From Gimesia algae (GTDB lineage: Bacteria; Planctomycetota; Planctomycetia; Planctomycetales; Planctomycetaceae): DNA of 64,000 nt. The first letter of the stretch is position 1. Each line of letters begins with the position of its first letter. The stretch lies in the NCBI RefSeq assembly GCF_007746795.1, contig NZ_CP036343.1, positions 6,051,357-6,115,356 on the forward strand, given 5' to 3'. The translations under genes were made by a program, and so were the position numbers. Below the pieces are notes generated by a model. It saw nothing but the letters and a program-made list of their open reading frames with translations. It made no database searches and was not told the DNA's origin. Below are positions 18,107-28,026 of this stretch, piece after piece.

Positions 18107-19582
18107 TTACATCGGATGCGGATGCCGGGCTCTGAGTATTTCCGCTGTTTTAAATTCATGCAGTTCCTGTTCAAGTCCCACGGGGTATTCATGTGGAGTC
18201 GTATGACGGCGAACACTCGTATGGAACTGTGACAGTTGCTGTTGCACACGCTGCCGAATCTGAGTCAGTGTTTCACATTCCTTCACAATCTGTCCCGCTC
18301 TGACAACCGGTATCAGCAGGTCTTTTGCCTCGAGATCCCGACTGAGCAGACGACGCCGCGTCGGATCCAGAGGGTCTACCACAATATCACTGACAGGCTG
18401 TGGATTTAACTCATCATAGATCATATCTGCCATCGCACCTTCCGAATTGAAGAAGCGGCGTACCTGCAGGATGCCCGGAGTGGATGTTTTAATGGCCTGT
18501 TCAGACAATTTGAGTTTACGTTCCCAATGACCGGTTTCATTCTGAATCGCCCCGAGCTTGTAAACTCCCCCCAGTGCCGGTTGGTCGTAGGCGGTCACCA
18601 GTTTTGTTCCCACGCCCCAGACAGCAATGGTTGCTCCCTGTGTTTTGAGACTGGTGATGATCCCTTCATCCAGATCATTGCTGGCGACGATAGCGACGTT
18701 TGTTAATCCGGCTTCATCCAGCAACTGCCGCGCTTCTATACTCAGATAGGCCAAATCCCCGGAATCCAGTCGAATTCCTACCATTTCATGTCCCGATTTT
18801 CGCAACTGGAGCCCGACTTGAATCGCATTGCGAACGCCATCCAAAGTGTCATAGGTGTCTACCAGAAAGACACAGTTATTCGGCATGGCATCGGCATATT
18901 CTTCAAACGCAGCCAGCTCATCGTCGAACGACATGACCCAGCTGTGAGCGTGTGTGCCTTTCACAGGAATCTGAAACAGCTTTCCTGCCAGCACATTTGA
19001 CGTCGCGGCACAACCTCCCAGATAAGCGGCGCGGCTGGCAGCCAGACCGCCATCGATGCCCTGCGCACGTCTCAGGCCGAACTCCAGTACCGGGTCAGAT
19101 CCAGCTGCTGCACAGATCCGGGCTGATTTAGTGGCAATCAGGGACTGATAATTGACCAGATTCAGTAGCGCCGTTTCCAGTAACTGACACTGCAGAATGG
19201 GCCCTCTCACCCGGACCAGTGGTTCATGGGGAAAGACGACTGTCCCTTCGGGCACGGCATCGAGATCGCAGCGGAGTTCGAGCCGGGTCAGATATGACAA
19301 AAATTCAGCAGAAAAGAGGGACGCGCCATCATTCCCCTCCAGGCTGGCAAGATAATCAACATCACAGTCCGTGAATCGAAACTGTTTCAGGTAATCGAGC
19401 ACATACTCCAGCCCGGCTGCAATCGTGAATCCTCCCTGAAAGGGATTTTTACGAAAGAACAGATGAAACACCGCTTCCTGTTCTGAACGACCCGATTTCC
19501 AGTACCCCTGCGCCATTGTCAGCTGATACAGATCGGTCAGCAGGGCCAAAGGCGTCTGATAGATTTGTGATAATTTTGACAT
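18107..19582 (-). CDS. pncB: Nicotinate phosphoribosyltransferase
   Basis: A 491-aa enzyme joining nicotinate and PRPP to give nicotinate mononucleotide. Family features: [18 protein letters not shown] near the N-terminus, [47 protein letters not shown] and the phosphate-binding [13 protein letters not shown]. It is the first gene of pncB-nadE-nrtR-pncA-kptA. AAGGAG (19590-19595) gives a good ribosome binding site, and an inverted repeat a few bases further upstream is a candidate NrtR operator. Confidence 0.95.
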   Translation of the reverse strand: MSKLSQIYQTPLALLTDLYQLTMAQGYWKSGRSEQEAVFHLFFRKNPFQGGFTIAAGLEYVLDYLKQFRFTDCDVDYLASLEGNDGASLFSAEFLSYLTRLELRCDLDAVPEGTVVFPHEPLVRVRGPILQCQLLETALLNLVNYQSLIATKSARICAAAGSDPVLEFGLRRAQGIDGGLAASRAAYLGGCAATSNVLAGKLFQIPVKGTHAHSWVMSFDDELAAFEEYADAMPNNCVFLVDTYDTLDGVRNAIQVGLQLRKSGHEMVGIRLDSGDLAYLSIEARQLLDEAGLTNVAIVASNDLDEGIITSLKTQGATIAVWGVGTKLVTAYDQPALGGVYKLGAIQNETGHWERKLKLSEQAIKTSTPGILQVRRFFNSEGAMADMIYDELNPQPVSDIVVDPLDPTRRRLLSRDLEAKDLLIPVVRAGQIVKECETLTQIRQRVQQQLSQFHTSVRRHTTPHEYPVGLEQELHEFKTAEILRARHPHPM

Positions 19583-19597
19583 AACTCTTCTCCTTGT

Positions 19598-19616
19598 TAG
19601 TGTATTATCGACACTA
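19598..19616 (-). promoter_or_regulatory. Inverted repeat before pncB, candidate NrtR operator
   Basis: TAGTGT and ACACTA are perfect arms separated by 7 bases (ATTATCG), 15 bases upstream of the pncB start. NrtR regulators bind palindromic sites of about this size before NAD genes, and this operon encodes an NrtR-like protein. Binding is inferred. Confidence 0.6.
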
Positions 19617-19662
19617 TCTTTCGTAAAGTCAAGCGGCGTTTTATAGTTTCTTCCCTTTTGTT

Positions 19663-19756
19663 AGACAGTGTCCGGTTTCACTGTAGCGTCTCCAGGGCCA
19701 TTTGGAGCGAGTATCATAGATTGAGAGACGCTATGGTTAAATGTGATGCGCTCTAG
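19663..19756 (+). repeat. 94-bp palindromic repeat, copy B
   Basis: Same 94-base unit, starting AGACAGTGTCCGG and ending CTAG. The arms TAGCGTCTC and GAGACGCTA are both perfect. The insertion sequence begins only two bases after its end. Confidence 0.88.
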
Positions 19757-19900
19757 CTAGTGTCTGACCCGAAAGCGTTTTGGTTCGTAAATAATAGCGT
19801 GAAATTGTGAGAACGCTCCTCGAAGATGAGGCATTGATCCGTATTACTTGTTGAAAAGACAGTTAAAACGGAATCAACACGTTCAATCTTCGAGGAGCCA

Positions 19901-21377
19901 ATGATGCGAAAATCATACTCGAATCAGCTGCGACTGGACAGCGTTCCGATCGAACAGGTGGAGTTAAATCTGGAATCGCGGGATCGCATCGTTCCCATTC
20001 TTCGCGCTCTGCAGTTCCTGTATTCGGACCGCAGGCTTGTCGATGACATTCTGCAGTGGATCGCCGCCGACGTTAACGGTGACAGTCGCACCGACACAGG
20101 TCGAACGGGGATGGAATACTGGCATATCTGTGTGCTGGCAGCCGTGCGACTGGGTTGCAACTTCACCTACGATCAATTGCAGGACCTTGCTGAAAATCAC
20201 CGCAAGCTGCGCGCCGTCATGGGAGTCGGCGACTGCGATGACAGGCCCTTCAAATGGCGAACCATCCGCAACAACATTCGACTCCTGCGACCGGAAACCA
20301 TCGCACGCATCAACCAGGCCATCGTCAGTGCAGGACACTCGTTTGATCCCACTGCGATCGAAAAGGTCCGCGCCGATTCGTTCGTGATGGAAACGAACAT
20401 TCATTATCCCACGGAAAGCAGTTTGCTGTACGACGGGCTGCGGAAAATCATTCCTCAGTGCGTGAGGCTGGCCGAAGCACATGGCGTGAACGGATGGCGT
20501 GAACGGATGGCGTCAGTATGCTCACCTCTTGAAAAAAATCAAACAACTCAATCGAGACATCAATCGCATCGCGACAAAGAAAGGCCCCCGCTACAAAAAG
20601 CGGCTCCAGCCGCTTTACCGCGAACTCCTGCAGAAAGCGGACATCTTGACGCAGCGTGCGCGCGACCTCTGCCTGGTCACGGGCCAGCGATTACCGGAGA
20701 TCGCCGACCTGTTCGGGCCGAACACGCTGCAGGCGTTGATCCTACGCACAGAACGCGTCGCGGACACGACCCGGCGACGTATCATCCACGGCGAAGCAGT
20801 TGCCAACAGCGACAAGCTCTTCAGTATTTTCGAGCCGCACACTCAGCTTTACAAACGTGGCAAAGCCGGTCAGCCGATGCAGTTTGGTCGACAGGTTCTG
20901 GTATTCGAAGATGCGGCTGGCTTCATTGTGCGCGCCGTTTTGATGAAACGCGATGAAGGCGACAAACAAGTGGCAGTCCGTGAAACGAAGTCTTTGCAAA
21001 ATGACTTTCAAAACGGTGTGAAGCGTCTGTCGTTCGACCGTGGATTTCATTCGCCCGACAACCAGAGAGAATTGTCTGAGCTTGTCGATCATCTGTGTCT
21101 TCCCAGAACCGGCGTCAAGCAGTCGGCGGTTCAACTGGTCCAGGCCGATGACGAGTTTCGATCGGCTCAGCAGAATCATTCGGGAGTGGAATCAATGATC
21201 GGAGCGTTGCAGAGCGGGAACGCGATGAAGCGATGTCGCGACCGTTCGGAGATCGGTTTTGAACGCTACATGCAACTGGGTATTCTGGGGCGAAACCTGC
21301 ACACGCTCGGTCGGATGCTCATCGCCCGGGAGAACCAAAACGCGGCCGCCGCTCACAGTCGCCGCAAAGCGGCCTGA
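19901..21377 (+). pseudogene. Transposase, frameshifted by a 13-bp tandem duplication
   Basis: The N-terminal part (from 19901) reads in one frame to about 20495 and the rest (to 21377) in another. Removing one copy of a 13-base tandem repeat at 20483-20508 joins them into a 487-aa protein, across the junction as AHGVNGWRQYAHLL. The N-terminus (SVPIEQVELNLESRDRIVPILRALQ) resembles ISNCY-family transposases of planctomycetes; the second half has DTTRRRIIHGEAVANSDKLFSIFEPHTQLYKRGKAG and a late conserved glutamate in QNHSGVESMIGALQSGNAMKRC, consistent with a DDE-type enzyme. As read, it should be inactive. Confidence 0.8.
20483..20508 (+). repeat. 13-bp tandem duplication inside the transposase
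   Basis: GGCGTGAACGGAT occurs twice in direct succession (20483-20495, 20496-20508). The 13-base gain shifts the reading frame and splits the transposase. It looks like a replication-slippage event. Confidence 0.95.
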
Positions 21378-21840
21378 GACAGTCGCGATCCATACGAGAG
21401 AGCAAAGCCAGGGAAGAGCGTACGCGCTGTAGTGCCAGATAAAATCGAAATCCCGGCCAAAATCACCCGAACGCAGCCAGCGGAGACCCGATATCAACAA
21501 TCTCCACGATCCACTACCATCGCGTTAACACATAAAATTCAGCACGAACCCACTTTCGGGACACCCACTAGCTAACCGTCGACGTTCAGCTAAATTCATT
21601 CACTTAAGCCGCAGCGCGCATTCAGAGCAGCGGATAACTGGATTGATGGTACCAAGCCCGAGATATAATGTTGCGTTATTTTCTCTGATTCCGCTATACT
21701 CCCTCACCGGCTGTTCTTCACCATGACCTAATGATCCATGGTGGTAATCAACACTATTTCCTTGAGATCAGCACTACTTATTGATTGTGGAGCCTCAGTA
21801 GTGATTAAAGGGCCTCTTCAATCATACTGGAGCGAATTGA

Positions 21841-22434
21841 ATGAGCCCGCATACTCAAATCATCTGTCGAAATCTGGAACGATCTATCGCAGCCAAAAAA
21901 ACGCTGTTGGAGAGCCCTGATATCCAGGCTGCCTTCTCGCAAGCTGTTGATGTCGTGCTGAAAAGTTACCAGGAGGGTGGCCGACTTTACATCGCCGGGA
22001 ATGGTGGTTCAGCCGCGGATGCACAACATCTGTCTGCAGAATTTGTCAGTCGACTGGCTCGAGATCGGGCACCTCTGCCTGCGGAAGCCCTGACCACCGA
22101 CTCTTCAATCATTACGGCGATTGGAAATGATTATGGCTACGACCAGATATTTTCTCGACAGATTGCCGGGAAAATGCTGCCGGGGGATATATTCCTGGGA
22201 ATCACCACCTCCGGAAATTCTCCTAATATCGTCAAGGCGTTACAAATGTGTCGGGAGAAAGGTTTTACGAGCATTGTCTTTACAGGGCATGATGGAGGCG
22301 AAGTCAGTCAATGCAGTGATATTTGCGTCATTGCTCCCGGTGAACTGACGAGTCAGATCCAGGAAGTCCACCTGGTACTGGAACACACTTTGTGTGAATG
22401 CGTGGAAGCAGCGCTGTTTGGCTTTGAGTTATAA
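21841..22434 (+). CDS. gmhA: Sedoheptulose-7-phosphate isomerase / SIS-domain phosphosugar isomerase
   Basis: A 197-aa SIS-domain protein. The phosphosugar-binding loop GNGGSAADAQHLSAEFVSR (~53-71), the ITTSGNSPNIVKAL loop and the C-terminal QEVHLVLEHTLCECVE (conserved Glu/His pair) match GmhA, which turns sedoheptulose-7-phosphate into heptose-7-phosphate for surface glycans. It is preceded by TGGAGCG eight bases before the ATG. It opens the surface-polysaccharide region but has no heptose kinase or transferase (hldE, waa-type genes) beside it. DiaA-like SIS proteins are similar, so the role is not certain. Confidence 0.82.
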   Translation: MSPHTQIICRNLERSIAAKKTLLESPDIQAAFSQAVDVVLKSYQEGGRLYIAGNGGSAADAQHLSAEFVSRLARDRAPLPAEALTTDSSIITAIGNDYGYDQIFSRQIAGKMLPGDIFLGITTSGNSPNIVKALQMCREKGFTSIVFTGHDGGEVSQCSDICVIAPGELTSQIQEVHLVLEHTLCECVEAALFGFEL

Positions 22435-22552
22435 AATCCGACCTTGGCTCCCTCACGACCGTTATTGTGTCAGGGCCGTCGCGCCACTACCGACAAGAGA
22501 TGGAGAACATCCATGGGATGATCGCTCATAAGCTTGTCGGAATTGATCGAGT

Positions 22553-23371
22553 CTACTTGAAGACACCCCAATATGCGGTGGTAGCACCACCTGAATTAAC
22601 AAAGTCAATTTCGGTGTCGACAGACTGTTCAATGTATGCCTTGTCCTGCTCGTTCTCCAGGTCATAATTATCAATATAGGCCAGATTGTATAATCTCCAG
22701 AGAAAGCTATCGAAGGCCATAGAATCTGTTTCCTGAAATTCGTTTCTGAAGATTGGCAAGATATCCTGACTTCGGATGCCTTCAAACGTTGCCAGAGAGC
22801 AATCATTATTAGGCAAACACTGATCAACACGAGATAACACGCCAGGGTTTCGATTCAGTCTGTACTTCTTAGGAAGGCTCGTAAAATGCGAGTTTGCCAC
22901 TTCCAATGCGTCTTCATACAGCCGCGTACCATTGCGACCGACATATTCTCCGATACTCCAGAACTCGCCCCCTTCTACTAACGCAGTTTTAATCGAACTG
23001 GCAATATGCTCGAGTTCAACGACATGATGCAAGGCGGAAACACATAGTATTACATCGTAGTGATTTTCTTTGAGTTTAATCTGATTGATATTTTGAACTG
23101 AAGGAAGAATTGAAATCTTACTATCAAATTTTTCTTTCGCTTCCGCAATCAACTGAGGATTAATATCGACGAGTGTCAGCTCGATTCGACTCATATCCAG
23201 ACCGGCAATCAGCTGGCGTTCGATGCGAGCAGCTCCACTGGCCAGAGACAGTATCCGGACTGTCCGTTCGGGATCTTTTTCCATAATTGACACCAATCGA
23301 TCATGAAAATCAATTTCCCTCAGTCCCATTTTTGTTTTTAACCGATCGGTGTAGTAACTATATGCACTCAT
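22553..23371 (-). CDS. Class I SAM-dependent methyltransferase
   Basis: A 272-aa protein with a Rossmann methyltransferase core. Motif I is ILSLASGAARIERQL (~39-54), motif II the acidic ELTLVDINPQ, and the post-I segment HYDVILCVSALHHVVELEHI holds motif IV/V features. A helical N-terminal region (TDRLKTKMGLREIDFHDRL) precedes it. Its place among glycan genes suggests it methylates a sugar or glycan intermediate; the substrate is not visible. It is convergent with gmhA, with 118 bases between. Confidence 0.78.
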   Translation of the reverse strand: MSAYSYYTDRLKTKMGLREIDFHDRLVSIMEKDPERTVRILSLASGAARIERQLIAGLDMSRIELTLVDINPQLIAEAKEKFDSKISILPSVQNINQIKLKENHYDVILCVSALHHVVELEHIASSIKTALVEGGEFWSIGEYVGRNGTRLYEDALEVANSHFTSLPKKYRLNRNPGVLSRVDQCLPNNDCSLATFEGIRSQDILPIFRNEFQETDSMAFDSFLWRLYNLAYIDNYDLENEQDKAYIEQSVDTEIDFVNSGGATTAYWGVFK

Positions 23372-23491
23372 CTGATGACCTTTTCGAGATTAGCAGTTAT
23401 GGCGAATTCTAATTTTTGTAAATCAGCATAAATCCAGAATAATAGAACTTTAAAAGCCAGTCAGATGACTTTTCTCACAACGACCATTGTA

Positions 23492-24184
23492 TTATTTAGA
23501 TGCGAGCTTTCGGCTCAGTTTTCCAATTCCCCTTCTCATTAAAGAGACGAATCTGGCAGGAATCTTATAGAGAGGAGTGGCCCCTTCATCATCCTGGTAC
23601 ATACTATGACTATACACAATGGAAAAATGTGCTAATTCATTCCGCTCACGGATCTGTTGAAAAGATCGCGCCCGATTCAAATTAAATTCTGCAGCAGGGC
23701 TGATCACAAATTCGTAAACAGCAAGCCAGTCCGCTGTAGGATCATTTTGTGGACCAGGGGAACAGGAGATTTCAAAGTGGCCTGATTTTCCAGCTAGCGC
23801 ACTCAGATCATATTTGTGTTCACGCCATTGATCGTTTTGTTCAAATGCTAGAATCCTGTCCTGAAAAACCAGATGCGTTTCCTGTGTCTGGTCTTCTATA
23901 AATATCAGACTGAGTATCAAACCATCGGAACTGATCTTCTGAAGCCCCGCCCCATAGGTGATCAAGCCCACGGTGCTCTCCTGAATCGTGATTGGCTCAA
24001 AATTCATGGACGCGCCTGCAAGGATCACAAACCCCGGACGTCCCGAAGGTGAAGTATGAGTTGATTCCTGAAAAAACACATATTTCTTTTTTTCTGCAGA
24101 CTTTAAGCTTTTGTGATGTCCGGTCAGACTGACATCAAATGAAACCGGTTCTCGAAAAGTGAAGGCTTCAGAAGTCATAATCAA
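23492..24184 (-). CDS. Unknown protein of the glycan cluster, beta-rich
   Basis: I do not recognise this 230-aa protein. Residues ~10-170 look like a beta-sandwich: FREPVSFDVSLTG, GRPGFVILAGASMNFEPITIQESTVGLITYGAGLQ, ILSLIFIEDQTQETHLVFQDRI and WLAVYEFVISP. A positively charged C-terminal tail (RRGIGKLSRKLASK) follows. There is no signal peptide. It lies after the ABC ATPase gene on the same strand, 192 bases downstream. That ATPase lacks the extra cargo-binding domain seen in long Wzt proteins, so a separate glycan-recognition role is a possible but unproven idea. Confidence 0.5.
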   Translation of the reverse strand: MIMTSEAFTFREPVSFDVSLTGHHKSLKSAEKKKYVFFQESTHTSPSGRPGFVILAGASMNFEPITIQESTVGLITYGAGLQKISSDGLILSLIFIEDQTQETHLVFQDRILAFEQNDQWREHKYDLSALAGKSGHFEISCSPGPQNDPTADWLAVYEFVISPAAEFNLNRARSFQQIRERNELAHFSIVYSHSMYQDDEGATPLYKIPARFVSLMRRGIGKLSRKLASK

Positions 24185-24376
24185 TTCCAGATAAAGGGTT
24201 CAACAGGAAAAACGATGGTTATCGTTGCTGACAAATCAGCACCATCTAAAATACTCCCGTGTAAAAAACACAGTGATCCTAATAACTTTCATCAATCTGT
24301 CAATCTGAATCATGGGCAAGGTGATTTTGACATCACCTGACACCCAGACATTCAGTTGAGCGGCATTCGCAAATCG

Positions 24377-25129
24377 TTAATCCTGGTACTCATCAGACTG
24401 ATAGAGTTCAAGGATTTCTCCCACCTCTCCCATTGCAAACACAGTTCCATTTTTCAGCAGTAACGCTTTATTGCAAAATTCTTTGATCACATCATCTGAA
24501 TGCGAAGCAATGACCATGATTTTAGCCTTGTTCATAAACTCATTCAGACGTGCTTCTGCCTTATGGATAAAACGGGCGTCTCCTGTCCCAATCACTTCAT
24601 CCATCAGTAAAATATCTGATTCCAGTGAAGTCATAATGGCAAAAGCCAGTCGCATGAGCATACCTGAAGAGTAGACTCTGACAGGCAGTTCCAGATATCT
24701 TCCCAACTCAGTGAATTCAGCGATCTCATCGATTTTCAGCTTAATCTCAGCTGAACTCAAACCCAGCAATCGTCCACGCAAAATGATATTTTCAAAGCCG
24801 GTCGCTTCCATCTCGAAACCCAGAGTAATATTCAGTGTTGATAACACCTTGCCTTGAACCTCAACGTGTCCCTGAGTCGGCGTGTAAATTCCTGCGATGA
24901 CTTTTAATAACGTCGATTTTCCAGCTCCATTGTGACCGATCAATCCCAGACGATCCCCATCTCGGAGCTGAAAATTCACGTGTTCCAGCCCTGTGACCAG
25001 AATCGTTCCACTGCCACCAGATATTTTCCCTCCGGTGGCGATGCTCAGCAGTGTATTTTTTACGGACCGGTCACCTGCTCCGATAATCGGAAAATGTAAT
25101 GTGACATCGTCTACATCGATACTCGCCAT
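24377..25129 (-). CDS. ABC transporter ATP-binding protein for polysaccharide export (Wzt/TagH type)
   Basis: A 250-aa ATPase. Walker A is GHNGAGKSTLLK, the signature region reads LPVRVYSSGMLMRLAFAI, and Walker B is DILLMDEVIGTGD. This is the Wzt/TagH/KpsT class that energises export of O-antigen-like polymers. ATG at 25129 is chosen: it sits one base after the permease stop codon, whereas in-frame upstream codons would overlap the permease. It has no C-terminal substrate-binding extension, so polymers are probably not recognised by a modified end through this subunit. Confidence 0.88.
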   Translation of the reverse strand: MASIDVDDVTLHFPIIGAGDRSVKNTLLSIATGGKISGGSGTILVTGLEHVNFQLRDGDRLGLIGHNGAGKSTLLKVIAGIYTPTQGHVEVQGKVLSTLNITLGFEMEATGFENIILRGRLLGLSSAEIKLKIDEIAEFTELGRYLELPVRVYSSGMLMRLAFAIMTSLESDILLMDEVIGTGDARFIHKAEARLNEFMNKAKIMVIASHSDDVIKEFCNKALLLKNGTVFAMGEVGEILELYQSDEYQD

Positions 25130-25130
25130 T

Positions 25131-25922
25131 TCAAATCCAGTATACGATTCGATCGCGCTTGTATGCATAGAGCAGAAGTGAGACAGTAAAACCAACCAGA
25201 GCTAATGCCAGTGCGATCAACCATGAACTCGATGCAGGACCATCATTCATAATGGGAGAACGCGTCAGATCCAGAAAATATGTAATCGGATTTAATTTGA
25301 GGACCCAGCTGTCGGCCCCCACCAGTTTGGGTAACCAGGTAATAGGCGAAACGAAAAATAAAACCTGGACCAGACTTTGGATGATGGGCTCCAGATCACG
25401 AAAACGGGCCCCCAGAATCCCCAGGAGCAGCATAATCCAGAACAAATTCATCAACACAATAATTAAACCCGGTATCAGTGCCAACATCTGCCAATGAGGC
25501 CAGATATGATAGTAAAGACACACCCCTACAATAAAAACGGCATTGTGCAGCAGGATGATAAAATTCCTGGTCAGAGCACGTACTACCAGTACCAGGAGAT
25601 TGACCTTCATATCTTTGATGTAGGAATTGTTTGTAATAAATATTGTCGGTGATTCGCCCAACGTAGTGGCGATCATGGTCCAGAACAGATAGCCAATCGC
25701 CAGATTGGGGAGATATTCTCCGGCAGGTACTTTAAACAGCTTGGAGTACACGACCCCGAGTGCAATGATAAAGATGGCCATACTGATCGTAATCCAGAAT
25801 GGCCCCAGCTTCGACCGGCGATAACGAATGCGAATATCAAACCAGGCCAGAAAGAGACATAGCTGGCTGGATTTGAACACATCGACAATATCATTCAAGG
25901 CAAGATTGACTCGGTTTCTCAT
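25131..25922 (-). CDS. ABC-2 permease for polysaccharide export (Wzm type)
   Basis: A 263-aa membrane protein with six predicted membrane segments. FLAWFDIRIRYRRSKLGPFWITISMAIFIIALG at the N-terminus is the ABC-2 motif of Wzm/TagG permeases. A central amphipathic part and the C-terminal LLLYAYKRDRIVYW tail are typical. Together with the ATPase encoded just downstream it forms a complete inner-membrane exporter for a glycan made on a lipid carrier. It follows wecB by 7 bases on the same strand, so the three genes are one unit. Confidence 0.87.
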   Translation of the reverse strand: MRNRVNLALNDIVDVFKSSQLCLFLAWFDIRIRYRRSKLGPFWITISMAIFIIALGVVYSKLFKVPAGEYLPNLAIGYLFWTMIATTLGESPTIFITNNSYIKDMKVNLLVLVVRALTRNFIILLHNAVFIVGVCLYYHIWPHWQMLALIPGLIIVLMNLFWIMLLLGILGARFRDLEPIIQSLVQVLFFVSPITWLPKLVGADSWVLKLNPITYFLDLTRSPIMNDGPASSSWLIALALALVGFTVSLLLYAYKRDRIVYWI

Positions 25923-25929
25923 CAGCAGG

Positions 25930-27051
25930 TCATTTTATTGAATTTAAAAATTCAACAATCCTTTTACTTGCCAGGCCATCGCCATAGGGATTATGTGCTT
26001 GTGACATTGATTGATAATAGGAATCGGAATCAAGCAGTTCAGTCACTTCTGCAACAATTCGTTCATAGTTGGTTCCGACCAGTTTCACCGTTCCCGCCTC
26101 AAGTGCTTCCGGTCTTTCCGTTGTGTCACGCATTACCAATACAGGTTTTCCCAGCGAGGGGGCTTCTTCCTGAATCCCACCGGAGTCTGTCACGATCAGA
26201 TAAGACTGGTTCATCAGATACACAAAGGGTAGATAATCTAAAGGCTTGATGAGAGAAATATTATCGCAATTCTGAAGTAACCGGTTCACAGGCTCCTGCA
26301 CATTGGGATTTAAATGCACAGGATAGATGATTTGCACATCGGGGTAATCAGATGCTAATTTTGCCAGGGCTCTGCAGATCTGTTCGAAGCCATCACCAAA
26401 GTTTTCCCGCCGATGCCCGGTCACCAGTACCAGCCGTTTCGAAGGATCGTATTCCGGAATCAGGCTTCTGATCTGTTCCGCCAGACTGGTATCCGTTTTT
26501 AATTTTTCCAGCACATAAAACAGTGCCTCGATCACCGTATTCCCGGTGACATGGATTTTCTCCACCGGTACATTTTCTCTAAGCAGATTTTCTTTGGCTG
26601 TTTCTGTCGGCGCAAAATGATAGTCTGTCAGAACGCTTGTCAGTTTTCGATTCGCTTCTTCCGGCCAGGGTGAATAGATATCGTTGGTTCTCAACCCAGC
26701 CTCAACGTGCCCTAAGCGGATCTGCTGGTAATAGGCCGCCAGACTGGCCGCAAACGTGGTACTGGTATCCCCGTGCACGAGCAGGGTATCCGGCTGAAAC
26801 TCTTTCAGAACAGGTTCCAGCCCCGTGAGAATGCGGGAGGTGATGGTAGTCAGCGACTGATTGGGCGACATAATATCCAGATCATAGTCTGGAGTGATCT
26901 CAAACAGATCCAGAACCTGATCCAGCATTTCCCGATGCTGCGCTGTGACACACACCCGTGCGTCCAGTTCAGGATGGTCTACCAGTTCCTTCACCAGTGA
27001 GGCCATTTTGATCGCCTCTGGTCTAGTCCCAAAAACTACAAGGATTTTCAT
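25930..27051 (-). CDS. wecB: UDP-N-acetylglucosamine 2-epimerase (non-hydrolysing)
   Basis: A 373-aa enzyme interconverting UDP-GlcNAc and UDP-ManNAc. Signature segments: [16 protein letters not shown] at the N-terminus, [58 protein letters not shown] and [31 protein letters not shown]. It is full length. It is the first gene of the wecB-wzm-wzt unit, suggesting that the exported polymer holds ManNAc or a derivative. Confidence 0.93.
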   Translation of the reverse strand: MKILVVFGTRPEAIKMASLVKELVDHPELDARVCVTAQHREMLDQVLDLFEITPDYDLDIMSPNQSLTTITSRILTGLEPVLKEFQPDTLLVHGDTSTTFAASLAAYYQQIRLGHVEAGLRTNDIYSPWPEEANRKLTSVLTDYHFAPTETAKENLLRENVPVEKIHVTGNTVIEALFYVLEKLKTDTSLAEQIRSLIPEYDPSKRLVLVTGHRRENFGDGFEQICRALAKLASDYPDVQIIYPVHLNPNVQEPVNRLLQNCDNISLIKPLDYLPFVYLMNQSYLIVTDSGGIQEEAPSLGKPVLVMRDTTERPEALEAGTVKLVGTNYERIVAEVTELLDSDSYYQSMSQAHNPYGDGLASKRIVEFLNSIK

Positions 27052-27586
27052 ACTGGTGCGTGTACATCCTGTTAAATGGTTAAGCGTAATACATCAGAAT
27101 TACGCATTCAATCTGTCTATTTCAGCTGCTCTAAGTTCAATCGTGCCGGAAGTATAGTTGAATCAGAGAAAATGACGCAACCTTAATTCCTGCTGTCGGA
27201 TCATCATACAATCCCAGGAAAAAGCACTTGAAAACTCATGCAAAATGAATGCTATTAGTGATATTTCCCATGAATATTGTGATTTTGAGGGACAGAGTTT
27301 TAAGTAACAGGCTAGTGGAGTGTCATTTTTAAAATTTGGGTTGATAGATATCACGAGAGTGCGACAACGGAGCACGTAAACAACACCTCCCAACCCTCAA
27401 TTTGTAGCTTGACAAAGCACTAGACTGTGTCCAGTTTTACTGTAGCATCTCCAAGGCCATTTAGGCCGAGTATAATTGATTGAGAGACGCTATGGTTAAA
27501 TGTGTTGCACTCTAGCCAGTGGATTGGGTTCCTGCTCCTTCGCTGACTGACTTCGAGAATTTTCTCCAGCAAAACAGATATTTTCG
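27052..27586. other. 535-bp gap between wecB and a methyltransferase remnant
   Basis: It contains repeat copy C (27422-27515) and otherwise no recognisable gene or clear hairpin. The sequence is AT-rich. The divergent ends of wecB and the pseudogene lie on its two sides. Confidence 0.4.
27422..27515 (+). repeat. 94-bp palindromic repeat, copy C
   Basis: Same 94-base unit. It begins AGACTGTGTCC and ends CTAG, with one change in the left arm (TAGCATCTC) against an unchanged right arm GAGACGCTA. It lies 71 bases before a degraded gene. Confidence 0.85.
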
Positions 27587-28020
27587 TTGTGGAGTTCTCT
27601 AAAAAACGCTTATGAGATTTTTCTCCTGAAAGAATTCGATGAAGAGAGCGTCGTTTGTCGCATTTCTAATTTCGTTCGGATCTGGTCTAAACCTGAGGAC
27701 TTTTACAAGCATTCTCAGATGTCAGGCTGGAACTGGTTCATCTCCCAGGAGCTTGTACAGCATAAATATATTACTGGAAGTATCCTGTATTCAATGATGC
27801 AAATGTTCCAACCAAATCATATCATTGAAATCGGCAGTGAGGATTCGACAATGATGGGTCTCGAAGCAATGAATCATTAATAATCACGGTGACTATACCT
27901 GCATCGAGCCTGATCGACAGTCCGATTCAATTCTTCGACCTGCACACCGTTGGTAAACTCTCTTCTGGCAACATACTGTTTATTGACTCCACGACCCCGG
28001 AAGCGGAGAAATTGTATTGA
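27587..28020 (+). pseudogene. Degraded class I SAM methyltransferase gene
   Basis: The reading frame starting at 27587 (TTG; start uncertain) gives ITGSILYSMMQMFQPNHIIEIGS and stops at 27880. The family resemblance continues in other frames: GDYTCIEPDR from ~27888 and GNILFIDST from ~27967. These blocks match, in order, the motif I, acidic motif and 'NDILFIDSSH' region of a methyltransferase family found in glycan clusters. At least two frameshifts and an internal deletion (too short between blocks) are needed, so this is a remnant rather than a gene. Confidence 0.6.
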
Positions 28021-28026
28021 CTGTTG

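Larger units (their letters stand above)
19759..21569 (+). mobile_element. Insertion sequence, ISNCY-like, 1811 bp
   Basis: The ends are imperfect terminal inverted repeats of 17 bases, AGTGTCTGACCCGAAAG at 19759-19775 and the complement of AGTGGGTGTCCCGAAAG at 21553-21569, matching at 14 of 17 positions. It is flanked by the 4-base direct repeat AGCT (19755-19758 and 21570-21573); CTAG with ends shifted two bases is an equally possible reading. It contains one transposase gene, now frameshifted. The insertion point lies at the end of repeat copy B. Confidence 0.8.
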
